Positions 1-11,890 of a DNA stretch of 64,000 nucleotides are shown piece by piece. The stretch is from the NCBI GenBank assembly GCA_012976225.1, contig JAAVVG010000001.1:186001-250000 (forward strand), given 5' to 3'. The notes under the pieces are model-generated. The model was not told the DNA's origin, made no database searches, and saw only the letters and a program-made list of their open reading frames with translations. Position 1 is the first letter of the stretch; the number at the start of each line of letters is the position of its first letter. The DNA is from Golubevia sp. BC0850. Its lineage: Eukaryota > Basidiomycota > Exobasidiomycetes > Golubeviales > Golubeviaceae. The translations under genes were made by a program, and so were the position numbers.

Positions 1-666
1 ATCCACATTGGCATAATTGTTGTTGTTGCTTCCACCTGGAACTTCGACGTACTGATCGGCCATTCTGATGTAGTCTGCATTGACCTTCAGATCCTCTGGA
101 GTAGCCATGACAGTGAATTCGATAGCACGTTCGTGTCCAAAGGTTTCGTAAGCCCATTTCCTAATGGAACGAATCTCTTTGACTGCAGCAATACCATTGT
201 TACAGATCAGAACCTTGGTGATAACGGAATGCCCTCCTTGCTTTCTGATGAAGTCTGCTACCTCTGAGGCTGGAGCAACGTCGATAGAGTTTCCGCCTGT
301 GGGAAGGAAGAGAGGAGGAAGGTAGAATAGTAGAGGAGTCAGATGAAGGGGAGAGAGGAGGGTTCAGAGAGGGGAGAAGAGGTCCAAGCTTTTTTGGGGG
401 AGAAGGAAGCTCCACCCTCTTCGAAAATTTGCTATCCTGTCCCAATTCTTCCCCCCGTCTAAGGATGATCCCAAACCAAAAACCATGAATTCACGCTATT
501 GGAATGTGTATTCGCGTCATTTGAAATGAAACTCACCAATAAAATGCTTCACTTTTTCATGATCGGGAGTGACGGTCTCATTAAGAGAAGAGAAAGTAAC
601 CTTGGAGTCTCCATTCTGCTTTGAGGCAGACAGTTCTGGAGACTTTATGATCTTGAAATCAGACAT
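1..666 (-). CDS. ACC1: Acetyl-CoA carboxylase, N-terminal part (runs off the window start)
   Basis: Acetyl-CoA carboxylase makes malonyl-CoA from acetyl-CoA and bicarbonate in the cytosol, the committed step of fatty acid synthesis. Only the N-terminus is present. Exon 1 is 537-666, starting at the ATG read from 666. A 240-nt intron follows (GTGAGT donor, ACAG acceptor), and exon 2 is 296 down to 1 and continues outside. The joined protein reads [20 protein letters not shown], then [20 protein letters not shown] and [20 protein letters not shown]. These are hallmark stretches at the start of the biotin carboxylase domain of eukaryotic ACC. The catalytic residues, biotin carrier and carboxyltransferase domains lie beyond the edge. 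Identification is secure. The start fits because only a short leader precedes the conserved domain. Confidence 0.96.
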
Positions 667-1557
667 GATAGTCTAGTTGTGAGTTGGAGTGAGCGATGGA
701 ATGGTTTGGAGGTTGAAGTGGAAGACTGATGAAGGTGTTGGACTGAGGGCAGGAATTGAATTGGAGCTCTCCTTTCTCCCGGTCTAATCTAAGTGTTGTG
801 TTTGTGTTGATGAGATGATGAGAATGTAAGTCTATATACTGAATGAAGGATAGTGAATGAAATAGAATCAAGTTGAGAAGAGTTGGTTGGGTTGGTCGAA
901 GAAGGATTTGAGATTTGGGAGGGCTTTTTATATTGAGCTCGAGTTGGCCATCCCCAAAAATGTCGGGGAGTGATTTTGGCTCTTTTGGGTTGGACTTCCT
1001 TTCAAATGGAGGCCTCTGATTCCATTATTTAGGTTGAGTACTCTTTATAAAAAGTTTTAGAGCTAATCTTGAAGAGGTGAAAGGGAGGGAGAGGGTCAAC
1101 GTTTGACTATCCTCTCATTCTCTCTTTCTCCTCTCTCAAATTCAGCTCTTCTCCCACTTCTAATTACTTTATTCATATTCTTGTTAGTATTTCTAATTGT
1201 CAAGGGAAGTTTTAACCGATGGAGCCAACTCTTTAACCTTCAAAAATCCTCCTCAAGAAACGGTTGGGGTGGATTGCCACCAGCAAAAGAAGAAGAAAAG
1301 AAGACGAAAAGAAGACGTGACTAGTAGCACAAGAAAAAATACCTCAAGGTAAAGGGAAAATAGAGAGGCAATAGGCAAGTACGATCTAATAGAAGAGGAA
1401 AGAAAGGACCTCTGTTCTCTTCACGAAGCTCAAATCCGATTTCCAACAGAACAAAATGCTTTTCAAAGAATCTAAAATTTCAACCAAATACGTATTTCCT
1501 TCGTACAAGAAAAGGAATAGGATAGAGAGAAAAGGGAAAGAGGAGACCTAAACAGAC
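667..1557. other. Intergenic: ACC1 upstream region and CYT1 downstream region
   Basis: No convincing gene in this 0.9 kb. The part next to 667 holds the ACC1 leader and promoter, with pyrimidine/purine-rich tracts. The part next to 1557 is the 3' flank of cytochrome c1. An ORF near 1103-1324 (+) has a hydrophobic start but no splice context or recognisable family. Confidence 0.6.
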
Positions 1558-3923
1558 TTAATGCATCTCCTTTGGAGGCGTGTAACGAAGAGCTCTCTGT
1601 TTGATTGGAGACCACTTGAAGCGCTTGACCCATAAACTCATGGCAGTGAGCGATGAAAGGATAATGACAGCTTGCATTCCCATACGCTTTCTCTCATCGT
1701 GTTCTGGTTCAGAAGCGAAGGAGAGGAAGGTGACAACGTCCTTGGCCATCTGGGAAGAGGTGGCTGGGGTTCCATCATCGTATCTGATGGCGGGAAGAGG
1801 GAAAAAAGAGAAGAAAAAAGATGAGAACAGGACTAGAATTTTGTTTGGAAGAGGTCGGAAACTCACTCGACGAGTCCATCGTAAAGAACACGAGCCATAC
1901 CGATCTTAGTACCAGGGAAGAAAGGGTTGCTGATAAGGGAGAAGAAAAGTATAGAAGTAGTTGGTGGGAATAGGATTAGCAATCCAATCCGAGAGTAAAT
2001 GCGTTTACTTAAGTGAGAATTTGAAGTGTGCGTACTCACAAGTTCATTCCTTCTGGCACATCAAGTCCAGCAGGAGGGTCAGAGTATCCGGTGAGAAGGG
2101 CAAAGATGTAATCCTGGAAGAGAAGAATGGAAGTGGATTAGAAATTGAGGGGTTGGGTCGTCAGCTCTCTCAATCGAATACATGCGTCCTTTCTGCATCT
2201 TCAGTCCCTCAAAAGGTTTCTCCAATAGCAGAGTTTGGCGTAGATACCACTCTGCTGCCAAAGGAAGACTCTGAAACTGAGGGCTTTCCAAGAGAAATCG
2301 ATTCTTCTGCCTCATACCTGCTTGTCCATTCTCAGATTTGATCTTGCAACCCCCGAGTCCCTTTCTTCCGGCTCTCAATCAAATCCCCCGATGAAATCAC
2401 TCAAGATCCCATCAAATCTCTGGGTACTCACAGCTCCACCGTGTCTAGCCTTGGTGATCAAACTCAAATCGGGAGGTAGAGCTCCAGCATTTCCAGCTCT
2501 GGCAGCCTCTTCATTGGCGTATGGAGGTGGCATGTAGTCGGCCAACTTTCCTGGACGTTGGAACATTTCACCCTCGTCGTTTGGACCATCTTCGTATTCA
2601 ACCTCTTCTGCCATTGCCTTCACTTCATCTACGGAGTGAGAGGTTCCAACCAGATTACGCCAAGCTAGACGATCTAGAGAGTGACAAGCTGAGCAGACTT
2701 CACGATAAACCTGGTATCCTCGACGAATGCTGTTTATGGGAAGAGTGAGAGGAGATGAAAGGGAGATGAGGTGATATGGAGAGGATGTTAGAAGGTGGGG
2801 TTCGAAGAGGAGCTCTCCCCCAAGCTGACAGGCTCTCCTGCTTTTCACTCCTTGAACTCCATTTTCTAATCGATTAGGGTCTCCTAGACTCACCTGGCAT
2901 GGTCGAAAGTCTCGAAAGGACCCGAGTGAGGCCAGTCATGCTTGGGAGGATGTAGTCCCTCCTCGACCATGTTGGCACTCGAGTTCTCTAGAAGTGGGAG
3001 GGAACCGAATTGATGAGCATACCAGGCGATAGAACCAGCTGCCACAGCAGAGGCTGATAGAGCCGCGCTGCGAGAGGCAATGAAAGGCTGTTGAGGTAGT
3101 TGAGATTGATGACGAAATTTGAGGAGGGGAAGGAAGGTAGGACGGGAATGAAGATGAGTCAATCAGCATGCTGTGATTCAGTTTTAATGAGAGATTGAGA
3201 GAGTAGCGGATAACGATCGAGGAAGATTCTTGATCTAGGTTGAGCGTTTGAGAAGCTCTGTCTGAGGCTTCCTAGAGGGCAACTTGAGGTCGAAAGATTG
3301 ACCCAACTTCGGAGCTCTCCCTATCTCCTCTTGACACTTAGAGGAACTTCTTCAAATCGAATCAGAATCTCTAACGTATCGCCTTCGCCTTCCACAACTC
3401 TCAATCTTCATTGCTGCCATCTCGAGGAAGGAGGGAGGAAGGTTTGGATTTGGCAGCTGAACAGATCCACTCACCTGCGAAGCACCAGCTTGAGTGGAAG
3501 CGAAACGAGCCTATGAGATGAGAAAATGATAGTTATTCGAGATTGATCAAAGGATATGGAAGAAGAGGGATGAGGTGAAAGGCAATTGTCAGCAAGATGA
3601 TTGGGGAGTTGCCCTCTCCTCTGCTCGTCCTGTACTCCAACTGCCTCCGAGTCGAAGTTGACTTCCTCGACCTTTGTTACTCTCGAATTGATTCTGTCTG
3701 CTTGACTTTAATCAAGATCCGAAGCTCAATGACCGACTTGCACAGGTGTTGCGTTGAGGTATTACGTTTTCCAACTTGTTCCGTCTTCATCCTTCCATCT
3801 CTTCAAATCCAAGTAGGCAAGGCAACGCAAACAGAGCTTGAAACCGATACTCACAGCAGGTGCTGAACGTTGTGCGGTGGCGCGAAGAGCAGACCTCGCA
3901 GTTGTTGTGAATAGGTGAGCCAT
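1558..3923 (-). CDS. CYT1: Cytochrome c1, haem subunit of complex III
   Basis: Cytochrome c1 carries electrons from the Rieske protein to cytochrome c in the inner mitochondrial membrane. Seven exons are proposed: 3855-3923, 3475-3510, 2894-3087, 2432-2729, 2040-2113, 1867-1929 and 1558-1783. They sum to 960 nt (319 aa), normal for the family. The N-terminus [20 protein letters not shown] is a mitochondrial presequence. A hydrophobic sorting segment and the conserved [19 protein letters not shown] follow. The haem site is CSACH within [20 protein letters not shown]. The C-terminal anchor [19 protein letters not shown] ends in a basic tail. All introns have GTGAGT donors. Introns 1 and 2 are long (344 and 387 nt) for a fungus. 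Confidence 0.95.
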
Positions 3924-4340
3924 CCTTGAGCCTGTTTGATGTTTTTGGAGGTGGTGGTTGTAGAGGAGAGGAAGGTCCACTCGTCGTCGAATCATGGCCA
4001 CTGGATTTCGAAGGTGGTCATTCACTTTCAGACTGCTTCTCTACTTGTCAAATAGACAGAGCAATAACACACGACCTCAAAAAAGAAACAAAGGCAAAAA
4101 ACAACGAAGCAGAGTGAAGTCAACATTGCTCGTGAACGGGAGAGGAGGTGGCCAAGGTTAAGGTTGATACTACAGATTAAGGCAAGAAGCACACGACAAG
4201 AAGAGACGAAAAAGAATAGAAATTGGTATCGATAAGAAAAAGTGAGAAGGAAGAAGGTGGGGAAGAGAAGATGAGATAGAGGAGAGGAGAAGTATTCATC
4301 GAACGGTTTTTCGAGTTTCACCCTCTGGGAAGAGAGACGA
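3924..4340. other. Intergenic: CYT1 promoter, RhoGAP gene 3' flank
   Basis: About 420 nt without a supported gene. It contains the CYT1 upstream region and the downstream flank of the next gene. Purine-rich on the plus strand; no motif stands out. Confidence 0.6.
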
Positions 4341-7300
4341 TTATTCTTCTACAAAGATTTCCTGTGTAAATTAGATGAGATGTTTAGGTCAGTTATTGCA
4401 GCGAAAAATCCTTCTTTGTTCAGTCGAGTTACTCACCTTGTACTTCTCCAATATCGTCTCTACAGCCTTGCACTGGAAGCTCATGTCTTGAAGATGAACA
4501 CCTCCTGGAACAGCAGCGGAATCTCCAGTGTTGGAAGGAGGAGATAGAAGAGTGGGACCGAATACGATCGCCAAGTTGGAGACGCTCATTTGATTCGAGG
4601 ATTCTTCACTTCTGACTTTATCCAAATGACCCATCAAGAATTTGAGAGTAGCGTAATTGGCATCAGGTAATTCATTGACTTGCTCATGTAACCTAATATG
4701 TCTTAATCGATCATTTTCAATCTTGGCTGAATCGATAAATCCTTGATACAACTCATAAGTCAACAAAGGTTCCGGTAGTTCTCTTAACCAAAGCTTGAGG
4801 CAAGCTGCGATGATGTTGATATCGTTGATTGCTTCGTCGTTCATCAGATCTACTGCGTTCCAATCTAAATCGAATTGACCTTTGAGTTTTTGAACTTTAC
4901 TCGTCGTCCCACTTAATCGATAAATTCCCATACTCTGTAATCCTATCGATTCGATGGCTGAGGCACATTTCTCGAGAATCGGAGGAACTTCCACTGAGTC
5001 TCTGGCCATTTGAGTTGCTAATTCTACTCCGAAGATCGGTCGCTGAGAAGGAGGAGGTGCTGATGTAGAGGAGCCTTTGGAGACGGACGACGAGGCGGGG
5101 ATCTGAGAAGAAGAGCAAGCGAGGCATTAGGATCGCAGAGGCTCATAACAGAGTAGTTGCTTGTAGCTATTCGGGAACTCACGAATCCTTCCTCGTACGG
5201 CCCGTCCCTTCGTGGACCTCGATAGTCTCTCCCATGAGCAACCTGGTAGTTCTGAACGAACGTCTTGAAATCCGCTCGGTTGTCGATGCTGTCAACTGCG
5301 TTCTTGAGCCCAGAAGCTGATGAGAAAACGAAAGCGATGAGGACAAGGAGACGTTGGAACTGTCAGACTTCAAAGCGCTTTCACTCAACTCGAAAGAGAT
5401 CTACTCACAGCTTTCAGAGCCCACCGGGGTCACAGCCATTCCATCTCCCAGAACTGTGCTTTCGAAGAGGAATGCGTATCGTGCCAAATGATACTGAGTT
5501 CCATTGTCGATTTCTTCCGCACTTTCTTTCAAGGACTGAGGGACGGGGAGATTTGAGAAAACTCAAAATCAGCTTCGACAAGGAAAGCAGAGCCAGGGCG
5601 CAAGCTGGTCGCATCAACTCACCCGCAGAATCCTCGGAAGCTGTAGATTAAAGTACTCTTGTCTCATGGCTTGAGTGTTCAAAACTTCCTTCCTGAACGC
5701 ATCGGAGGCAGTTGACGTCCTTGATCGGATGTCTTCTTCTTGCTTCAAGATCTGAGGACAAAGACAACAGTTTCACGAGATTAGGGAGAGAATCAAGGCT
5801 CCAGAAGAAGCGGCTTGCGTTTGTTTAGTGACTCACCTGCTGAGGGTTCTTGTTCTTGAACAACAATCCACCCTTCCCGATCGCCTTCCCAAGTGTCCTC
5901 TTTCCTCCCGGCCCACTTCCAGTTTGCAATTCTCCACCCTTGGTGGATTCTCCCGATTTGAGGAGAAGAAGTCTCTCGAGGTCTTCTGCAGTAGAATCGA
6001 ATCTCGCTCTAGCCTGTGAGGAAATGAAAAGCGTCAGTTCGAGGGCTCCCCAAAATGAAGCCGAGTTGAAGTGAGCAACCTAACTCACCTTCTCCACCCC
6101 AGCCTCAGCATCTTGCAAGTTCTTCTCCAAACGCATTCCAGTTTCTCTCGTTTGTTTCCTATTCTTATCTACTTCTTTCGATAGGTTCGAGAGCTCTTCA
6201 CTCATTTCTCCCAACTTAGCTGCGAACCGAAGTCGGTTCTCTCCTAGAACCTCATGGGTTCTTAACATAGATTGCCAAGAGCTAACAAAAGAGCTGATTG
6301 GGTTGGAAGAGAAAGTCGATCGAAAGGGTGGGAGAGGTTAAATCAGTAAACATAGATATCGTTCCAACTCTGGCTCATCCTTACTCACCCAGCTTTCCCA
6401 TCTGTGATTCCATACTGTTCCGAGCTCGACCGAGCTAGCTTGGACATACTCCTGGCGTACTCCTCTTCGATGGCAGCTCGCTTCTTGAAGAAGGAGGAAG
6501 CTTCCCTAGCTGAAGCCATCGACTGCTTGATTCTATCATAGAGTAGAGGCATACCGCACTACCGACACGAACAAGGGGGACCAAATAATCATCAGCCTCT
6601 TTCTCTCTCTCGGTCCAACGTAGGTGAGACGTATGCCGCCGTCCTCCTCGAACAGCTGCGATAGGATCCAGTCCGCACCTCCCTCGCTCCTTCTCCGCCC
6701 CCTTCCTCACGCTCTCCCTCCACGCCGGTATCCTCCTTACTCACATCCATATCACAAAGAGCTCTCAACATCCCCTCGTCGAAAGTAGTAGGAACAATCT
6801 CATCCTGATTAGCATTGGAAGTATTGTTGGTAGTAGGATTAGTGATTTGAGAGAACCCACTGCCACTTGTAGTCAGGCCAGTGAAATTAGAAGCTTGATT
6901 GGATAAATCTGCTAAACTTGGAGACTGGTTAACATTTCTCTCTTGTTGAAAAGAAGAATTAGGATTTGAACTTGAACTTGGGTCGAAAGATGATCTTTGA
7001 GATTGAAAGGAAGGTCTGGAATCTCCTAGAATTCCGCTTCCACTCATTTGAGGAGTATTGACGTTTGATGAGTTTGTTGAATTTGGATATTCTAGATGTG
7101 GAGAAGTTGAATTTTGAAGTTGAGAAGGAGTAGAGGAGTTGTTGGTGGTAGAGATGATAGAGGGATGATGATGATTGGCAGTGACTGAAGCATTATCGTA
7201 ATACCTTGCAGCCATTGAAGGAGGTGAGATACCTAAATCTGAGCTACTTCCATTGTTTCCATTGGTAGATAGATGACCTTGAGCTTCATTGGAAAGATCT

Positions 7301-7398
7301 GAGACTCCAGAAGGGGAGGTACCCAAAACCAAATGATTGGAAGGAGGGGAGAGAGAAGAGCTTCCCAGCATCCAATCAGCTTCGCTATTCTTTACCAT
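4341..7398 (-). CDS. RGD1: F-BAR and RhoGAP domain protein, Rgd1-like
   Basis: Rgd1-type proteins bend membrane through an F-BAR domain and switch off Rho GTPases at sites of growth and septation. Nine exons join without frame conflict: 6745-7398, 6389-6558, 6089-6281, 5837-6013, 5623-5751, 5409-5535, 5183-5316, 4437-5102 and 4341-4361 (756 aa). Residues 1-218 are a Ser/Asn-rich disordered leader. The F-BAR follows, with PLLYDRIKQSMASAREASSF, KLARSSSEQYGITDGKAG, NGTQYHLARYAFLFESTVLG and NRADFKTFVQNYQVAHGRD. The C-terminal third is the RhoGAP domain, with the arginine finger in MGIYRLSG and the closing MSVSNLAIVFGPTLLSPPSN. The last coding exon is only 21 nt and encodes EIFVEE plus stop. The family call is firm; one-to-one orthology with yeast Rgd1 is inferred from domain order. 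Confidence 0.92.
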
Positions 7399-7669
7399 CT
7401 CAGTAGTCTACTTTGATGAATTGATCAGAATCTTAACGCTCCAGTTTGGTGGGTTGGAAAAGAAGTGATGTTGGAGCAGCGCAAGGTTCTGGACTGCAGT
7501 GGACTGGACCGAGAAGCGTGAAATGGGCTTCTCTTCGCCCCACTCCATATTCCTCTACTTGGATACTCCTCTTCTCTTTATCCAAAATTCACCTTAAGTT
7601 TCCATACAAAGACTACCTCAAGCTCCTTAGAGCGGCCCCCTCGAAACAGCAGTTCCTCTCTATCATCCC

Positions 7670-8839
7670 ATGCACCAGATGGCCTCCGAACAATCAACTC
7701 AATCACGACCTACCCAACTCAAGCTACCTACGGATGTTCTGTTCTTTCTCTTCAAGAGATTAAAGTTGATAGATAGAGTAGTTGTCAGGAGGGTCTGTAA
7801 GGATTGGGTGGAAGTAATGAACGAGAAGGTCTTCTGGAAAACTCTACACCTTCCAAGTTCAATCTCATGGAGTCCATCGATCGTCGGTTTATTCGTTGAG
7901 AAGAGTGAAAATACCTTAGAGCAAGTTTCCATTCAAACGGAAGTGCAAGGGGAGGACGTCAATCGAGTAATCGGAATTCTACTCGACTCAAGTCAGACTC
8001 TGAGTACCCTTTCTTTGAATTTGACTCAAGATTTCGACCAACGACCCGAATGCTTGGAGTATTTATTCTCAATTCTTCCAGCATTCACCAGTCTGGTAGA
8101 TCTTAGGGTTAATGAAAATACATTCACAAACAGGGTCAGGGTCCGAATGGAGTCATTTACTCAAATTCTCTCTCCCAACCCCTTCCAAGTCCTTTGGATC
8201 GATAACATATATCCATTCGAAAGATTCCCCAACCGCTTTGAGTGTCTAACCTCTCTTGCAGTTCATCACGGTCTACCTGCAACAGTATGGAGGCAAACTC
8301 TAGTCGGTCCTTCGAGAAGTTTGAGACATCTCGACATTTATCTCGAGTTGGACTTTGACGAAGATGGGGAAGAGGGATTACAGGAAGGAGCCATCCCTGA
8401 TCTAGCTTTTCCTAAATTGGAGGTCCTCAAATTTTTCTCCGATAGCATCGTATTCCCGTCTTGGATGAAAGTACCTGAGACTTTGAAGCTCATAAGTGAA
8501 GAAGTCCCAATCGGCTTACCATCAATTTCAGAACTCTGGGTATGGTTTATAGATGATCAGGGAGAGTTAGGGATTGGCTGTCCAGACTTGAAAGTCGTCA
8601 GGTTTTTGGAGATCAAATTGCACAAACCTGAAAGAATCAACCTTCTGAATTTACTAAGAGAAAGGAAAGACAAGGCTGTGGGCGAGTTGGAGGTTGAGGG
8701 TGTTAAAATGAAACAGATAAAGAAGTTGTTTATTCCATTCAAGGACTTGGAGCCAGAAGACATTCAAGACTTCCGAGCTTTAGTCGATGAGGTGGTGGAT
8801 GAGAACCTAGCGGAAGGATTTCTAGAGGTTAAGGTTTGA
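7670..8839 (+). CDS. F-box protein with degenerate leucine-rich repeats
   Basis: Single-exon gene for 389 aa. Residues about 18-60 (LPTDVLFFLFKRLKLIDRVV then RRVCKDWVEVMNEKVFWKTL) form an F-box, which binds Skp1 and recruits substrates to an SCF ubiquitin ligase. The rest has irregular leucine-rich repeats (SLTSLAVHHG, LRHLDIYLELDF, KLEVLKFFSDSI), likely the substrate platform. The target cannot be told. An alternative start is the Met three codons downstream. It shares the overall plan of the two decayed F-box/LRR copies at 15.8-17.1 kb and 62.8-64 kb, but the sequence is only distantly similar. Confidence 0.78.
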   Translation: MHQMASEQSTQSRPTQLKLPTDVLFFLFKRLKLIDRVVVRRVCKDWVEVMNEKVFWKTLHLPSSISWSPSIVGLFVEKSENTLEQVSIQTEVQGEDVNRVIGILLDSSQTLSTLSLNLTQDFDQRPECLEYLFSILPAFTSLVDLRVNENTFTNRVRVRMESFTQILSPNPFQVLWIDNIYPFERFPNRFECLTSLAVHHGLPATVWRQTLVGPSRSLRHLDIYLELDFDEDGEEGLQEGAIPDLAFPKLEVLKFFSDSIVFPSWMKVPETLKLISEEVPIGLPSISELWVWFIDDQGELGIGCPDLKVVRFLEIKLHKPERINLLNLLRERKDKAVGELEVEGVKMKQIKKLFIPFKDLEPEDIQDFRALVDEVVDENLAEGFLEVKV

Positions 8840-9302
8840 AGCTATCCCTTGGATTTATCCTTGGTACGTAAAACCTTTAATCGTTTCTTCTTTTGAACCT
8901 CCTCCTGCGCAATGATTCACTTTCAGCTTAAGATTGCTTCTCTTTCTGACTTTTCCCTTCCATCTGCTTCTGCCCTTCGCAGCATTCAGTCCGGACAGCC
9001 GTCCTCCCCAAACAGCGTGTCTCTTGGAGACCCGCGATGCATAGTCTAGAGCTTCGAACGACTGTCGACGCACGTTGAAATCGAGCTGCGAGAATCAGAA
9101 TCCAGAACGTGCTCTGTATTGAAGCTCTGGCGGAACAAATGACCTCATGAAAGTCATCGTAACACCACGCGTTCAGTGTCTACACCAGTAGAGAGAGCAT
9201 AGTGGACTAGTGAAGTAGCGATTTTCAGGCTTCAGGTATTTCAAAAGGATGTGATTCTCCTTCTAGAAAAGAAATCTTTACAGAACTTCATTCGATTCAA
9301 AC
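8840..9302. other. Intergenic, no gene seen
   Basis: 460 nt between the F-box gene and the next start. Neither strand shows a coding pattern I trust. The right half should hold the promoter of the small downstream gene. Confidence 0.55.
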
Positions 9303-10206
9303 ATGTCTACCGCTGCAATTGCCAATCCTATTCTTAGCCCCAACCCAGAACATTTTTGGTAAGTTCAATACGACGACGCACACGGAAGCTTCCTTGTTGA
9401 CAACTGACTAAACTTTCCTCTTGACTTCTCGACTGTGATCAAATGAATGAAGGGTCGTAGGAATCACAAACAAATTGGAGTGGAAGAATGCTGTTTGGAA
9501 TGAGTCAAACACGATTCCTCCTTACATGAACGGATCCCCTTTCAACGTCAGCTTTGGATCTCTAGATGGAAAATATCAGAATGAGTCCCAGTGCAATCCA
9601 TGTAATGGATTTAATGGAGTCTTTATTCCATCCTCTGGAGGCAGCATCTACGATCGTGAGCTCTCAAAAGCATTCTCCAGAAAAAGTCGAGATCCAGCAT
9701 CCTCTGACTCTTCTCTCCCTCTCTCTCTCTGTAAACTGTACTTTCTGGAACTTCTGGTACAGTGGGAGTAGATCTGTCAAATTTGACGGGTGAGTTGAAA
9801 GACATACAGAAACGTTCTCGTCTTTGGAGAACATCAACCTGATCTGGCTTTCCGTTTCCTCTTTCCTCTCACCTATTCCTTTCAAGCCGGAGACTACAAT
9901 ATAGGATTCTCCCATACAGCTTTAGGCTCAGACGGTCAATTTCACGAGATTCTTTTCACTGGTCCTGGTCAAAATTTTACAGTCTTGACTTCCTACGATG
10001 ACGCCCCCAAAGTTGTTGAGGTTGAAAACTCTGACGATGAAACAGAAGATTCAGGTCCAGGTTCTAAAAGTAGGTATCAGTTCAAGAGAGTTGAAAATAA
10101 TCCTGGCTTAATATCTAACCTGAATGATTCTTCGTTCTCTCTCTCAGTTCCCAAGCTCATCCTCGGAGGTCTGACTATCGTTTCTCTGTTGACCGTAATT
10201 CTTTAA
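9303..10206 (+). CDS. Small Kre9/Knh1-like protein with C-terminal hydrophobic tail; unusual exon structure
   Basis: Exon 1 (9303-9358) and exon 2 (9453-9655) join cleanly over a normal GTAAGT intron. They give NPEHFWVVGITNKLEWKN, which resembles the start of Ser/Thr-rich Kre9/Knh1 domains (Pro-x-x-W, then I-x-W). The last exon is clearly coding, with NVLVFGEHQPDLAFRFLFPL and FQAGDYNIGFSHTALG, and ends in the hydrophobic LILGGLTIVSLLTVIL, like a GPI or tail anchor. To stay in frame the middle needs two very short introns: 9656-9680 (25 nt) and 9790-9809 (20 nt), both GTGAG..CAG. All exons then sum to 765 nt (254 aa). The alternative is a frame-broken gene. No signal peptide is seen at this start, so a missing upstream exon is possible. 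Confidence 0.5.
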
Positions 10207-10409
10207 ATCACAGTTATGAGCCCTCTACCCATCTCTCATGGCTACCAAGATTTTTGTAGATAGTTTTACGCTCTGTCTTATACTCAAAAACAAGAGAAAG
10301 AAGCCTGGTCTGAGAGCGGTTCTATGAAGCCGAGAGGGGACTCAGCCATGTTCTTCAACGTCGTTGTTCAAACGCTCAAAGTCCTTAGTCCATTTCTGGA
10401 ACGACGAGT

Positions 10410-11666
10410 TTATTTTGGCTGTACTAGATCCAACTCGACCTCCCAAACTCCTCTCAAAGCGTTACACAGATAAATCCTTCCCCTCCCATCGATTTCATCT
10501 CGATCCACTTCGCCACCATTCTCCTTCCTTCGACAAAGCTTCTTCAATGTTTCCAGCTTAACATCAGCTCCCCTCATCACTCCAAGTTCCATTAAATGAT
10601 TTCTCATCAAACCAGGTAAAAATCCTGTCTCAGGTCTTGATTTGGGTGTGATGAAAACTGTTCGATCATCCTCCATCATCGTTCCTTCTTCTTCTCCTAC
10701 CTCTTGAAGCCGAATCGGATCAGAGTTAGACCTTAGCAGATTGACAGGCAGTTCTAAGATGACATTAGCAATGCTACTCTCGGTAATCAAATCTTCCGTT
10801 CCTTCCAATCCACTTAATCGAGCTTTAGACCACAGTATCACATCAAAACACGTATCTTCATCGTCTTTAAAGACACCGTAATCCGCTTTAACTCTCTTTG
10901 CTGAATTTGAGTAGAAATCTCTGGAGCTGGTCTTGTTCGTCAAAAGTCTTCTCTCTATCAACTCGCTTGCGTTGGCTTCGCTTTGGTTTCCATTCGACAC
11001 GGTCTCTCCATCGTTCTTCGTTGTTGAAGCAGATATGGATAATGGAGTTGGGTCTAACCTCACTTTGGGTGCTGTAGAAGCTGGAAGCTGAGATAAGATG
11101 GCTGAGACGACGTTCATTTCTCCTTGGTTGTCGAAGCTTAATCTTAACCTTAATGTCTGGTTCTGAGTCTCCTGATCTAGACTTTCTAAATGAGTTTGAA
11201 TCTGTTTGAGGAACGATTGAGGTTGGTAAGATTGAAGGAATGATTGTAGGCCTGAATCTTTTGAAGCTTGACGAGTTTTGAGACTCTGCTCATTCTCCTC
11301 TTGAGGGATTGTATCAGAATTTTGAGACTGATGTTTCGGATTCGTTCTCCTATTTTCCCAATTGGTCCAATCCCATTGCTGAGGATAGATCTGTGCAAGA
11401 TCGAGAACTGAGATTGGAAGTCTGAGAAGATGTTTTGAAAGTAAAGGGATTCTTGAAGAGAGTCGCTTCCATTCTTGCTTTGAGAGAAGTTCAGCCACTT
11501 GTGCTTCGGCTGAAGTTCTTGGTGAAGATGAGTTGGTGGAAGAAGAAGACGAGGAAAGACGAGATTGGAAAGAAGGTGGAAGTGGGAAACCATTGGAAAT
11601 TGAACTCGGGTTTGAATTGGAGATTGGATTGACTCTCATCGTCGTAAAGACTTCGCTTGGAATCAT
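10410..11666 (-). CDS. Uncharacterised protein, 418 aa, single exon
   Basis: One open frame without introns. The N-terminal 60 residues are Ser/Asn/Pro-rich and disordered. A conserved-looking segment follows (QVAELLSKQEWKRLSSRIPL), then Gln/Ser-rich linkers. The C-terminal half has a folded look, with DTCFDVILWSKARL, NVILELPVNLL, FLPGLMRNHLMELGVMRGAD and the ending GVWEVELDLVQPK. I do not recognise the family. No transmembrane segment or signal peptide. An internal Met at codon 10 is an alternative start. It is divergent with the gene at 11891, about 225 nt apart. Confidence 0.7.
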   Translation of the reverse strand: MIPSEVFTTMRVNPISNSNPSSISNGFPLPPSFQSRLSSSSSSTNSSSPRTSAEAQVAELLSKQEWKRLSSRIPLLSKHLLRLPISVLDLAQIYPQQWDWTNWENRRTNPKHQSQNSDTIPQEENEQSLKTRQASKDSGLQSFLQSYQPQSFLKQIQTHLESLDQETQNQTLRLRLSFDNQGEMNVVSAILSQLPASTAPKVRLDPTPLSISASTTKNDGETVSNGNQSEANASELIERRLLTNKTSSRDFYSNSAKRVKADYGVFKDDEDTCFDVILWSKARLSGLEGTEDLITESSIANVILELPVNLLRSNSDPIRLQEVGEEEGTMMEDDRTVFITPKSRPETGFLPGLMRNHLMELGVMRGADVKLETLKKLCRRKENGGEVDRDEIDGRGRIYLCNALRGVWEVELDLVQPK

Positions 11667-11890
11667 GTTAGAACTGAAATCGTTTTTAAGTAGAAGTAGT
11701 TTGGATCAAGAAGGCCTATATCAGAACAAACACGTCTCGAAAAGCGTGAAGTAGGTTCTCTCGGACCCAAACAAGCCCAACTCTAACTCAAATTTGGATC
11801 AATTTCAATCAGAAAACGAGGCAATACACGGGCTCATCTCATCAGATCTAGACTAGAAGAGCAAAGAGAAGATCGAAGATTGAGGCAGGA

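Noticed and set aside
1103-1324. Small plus-strand frame with a hydrophobic start
   Set aside because: Composition follows the T/C-rich spacer, no splice sites or family signal, and it lies in the ACC1/CYT1 spacer.
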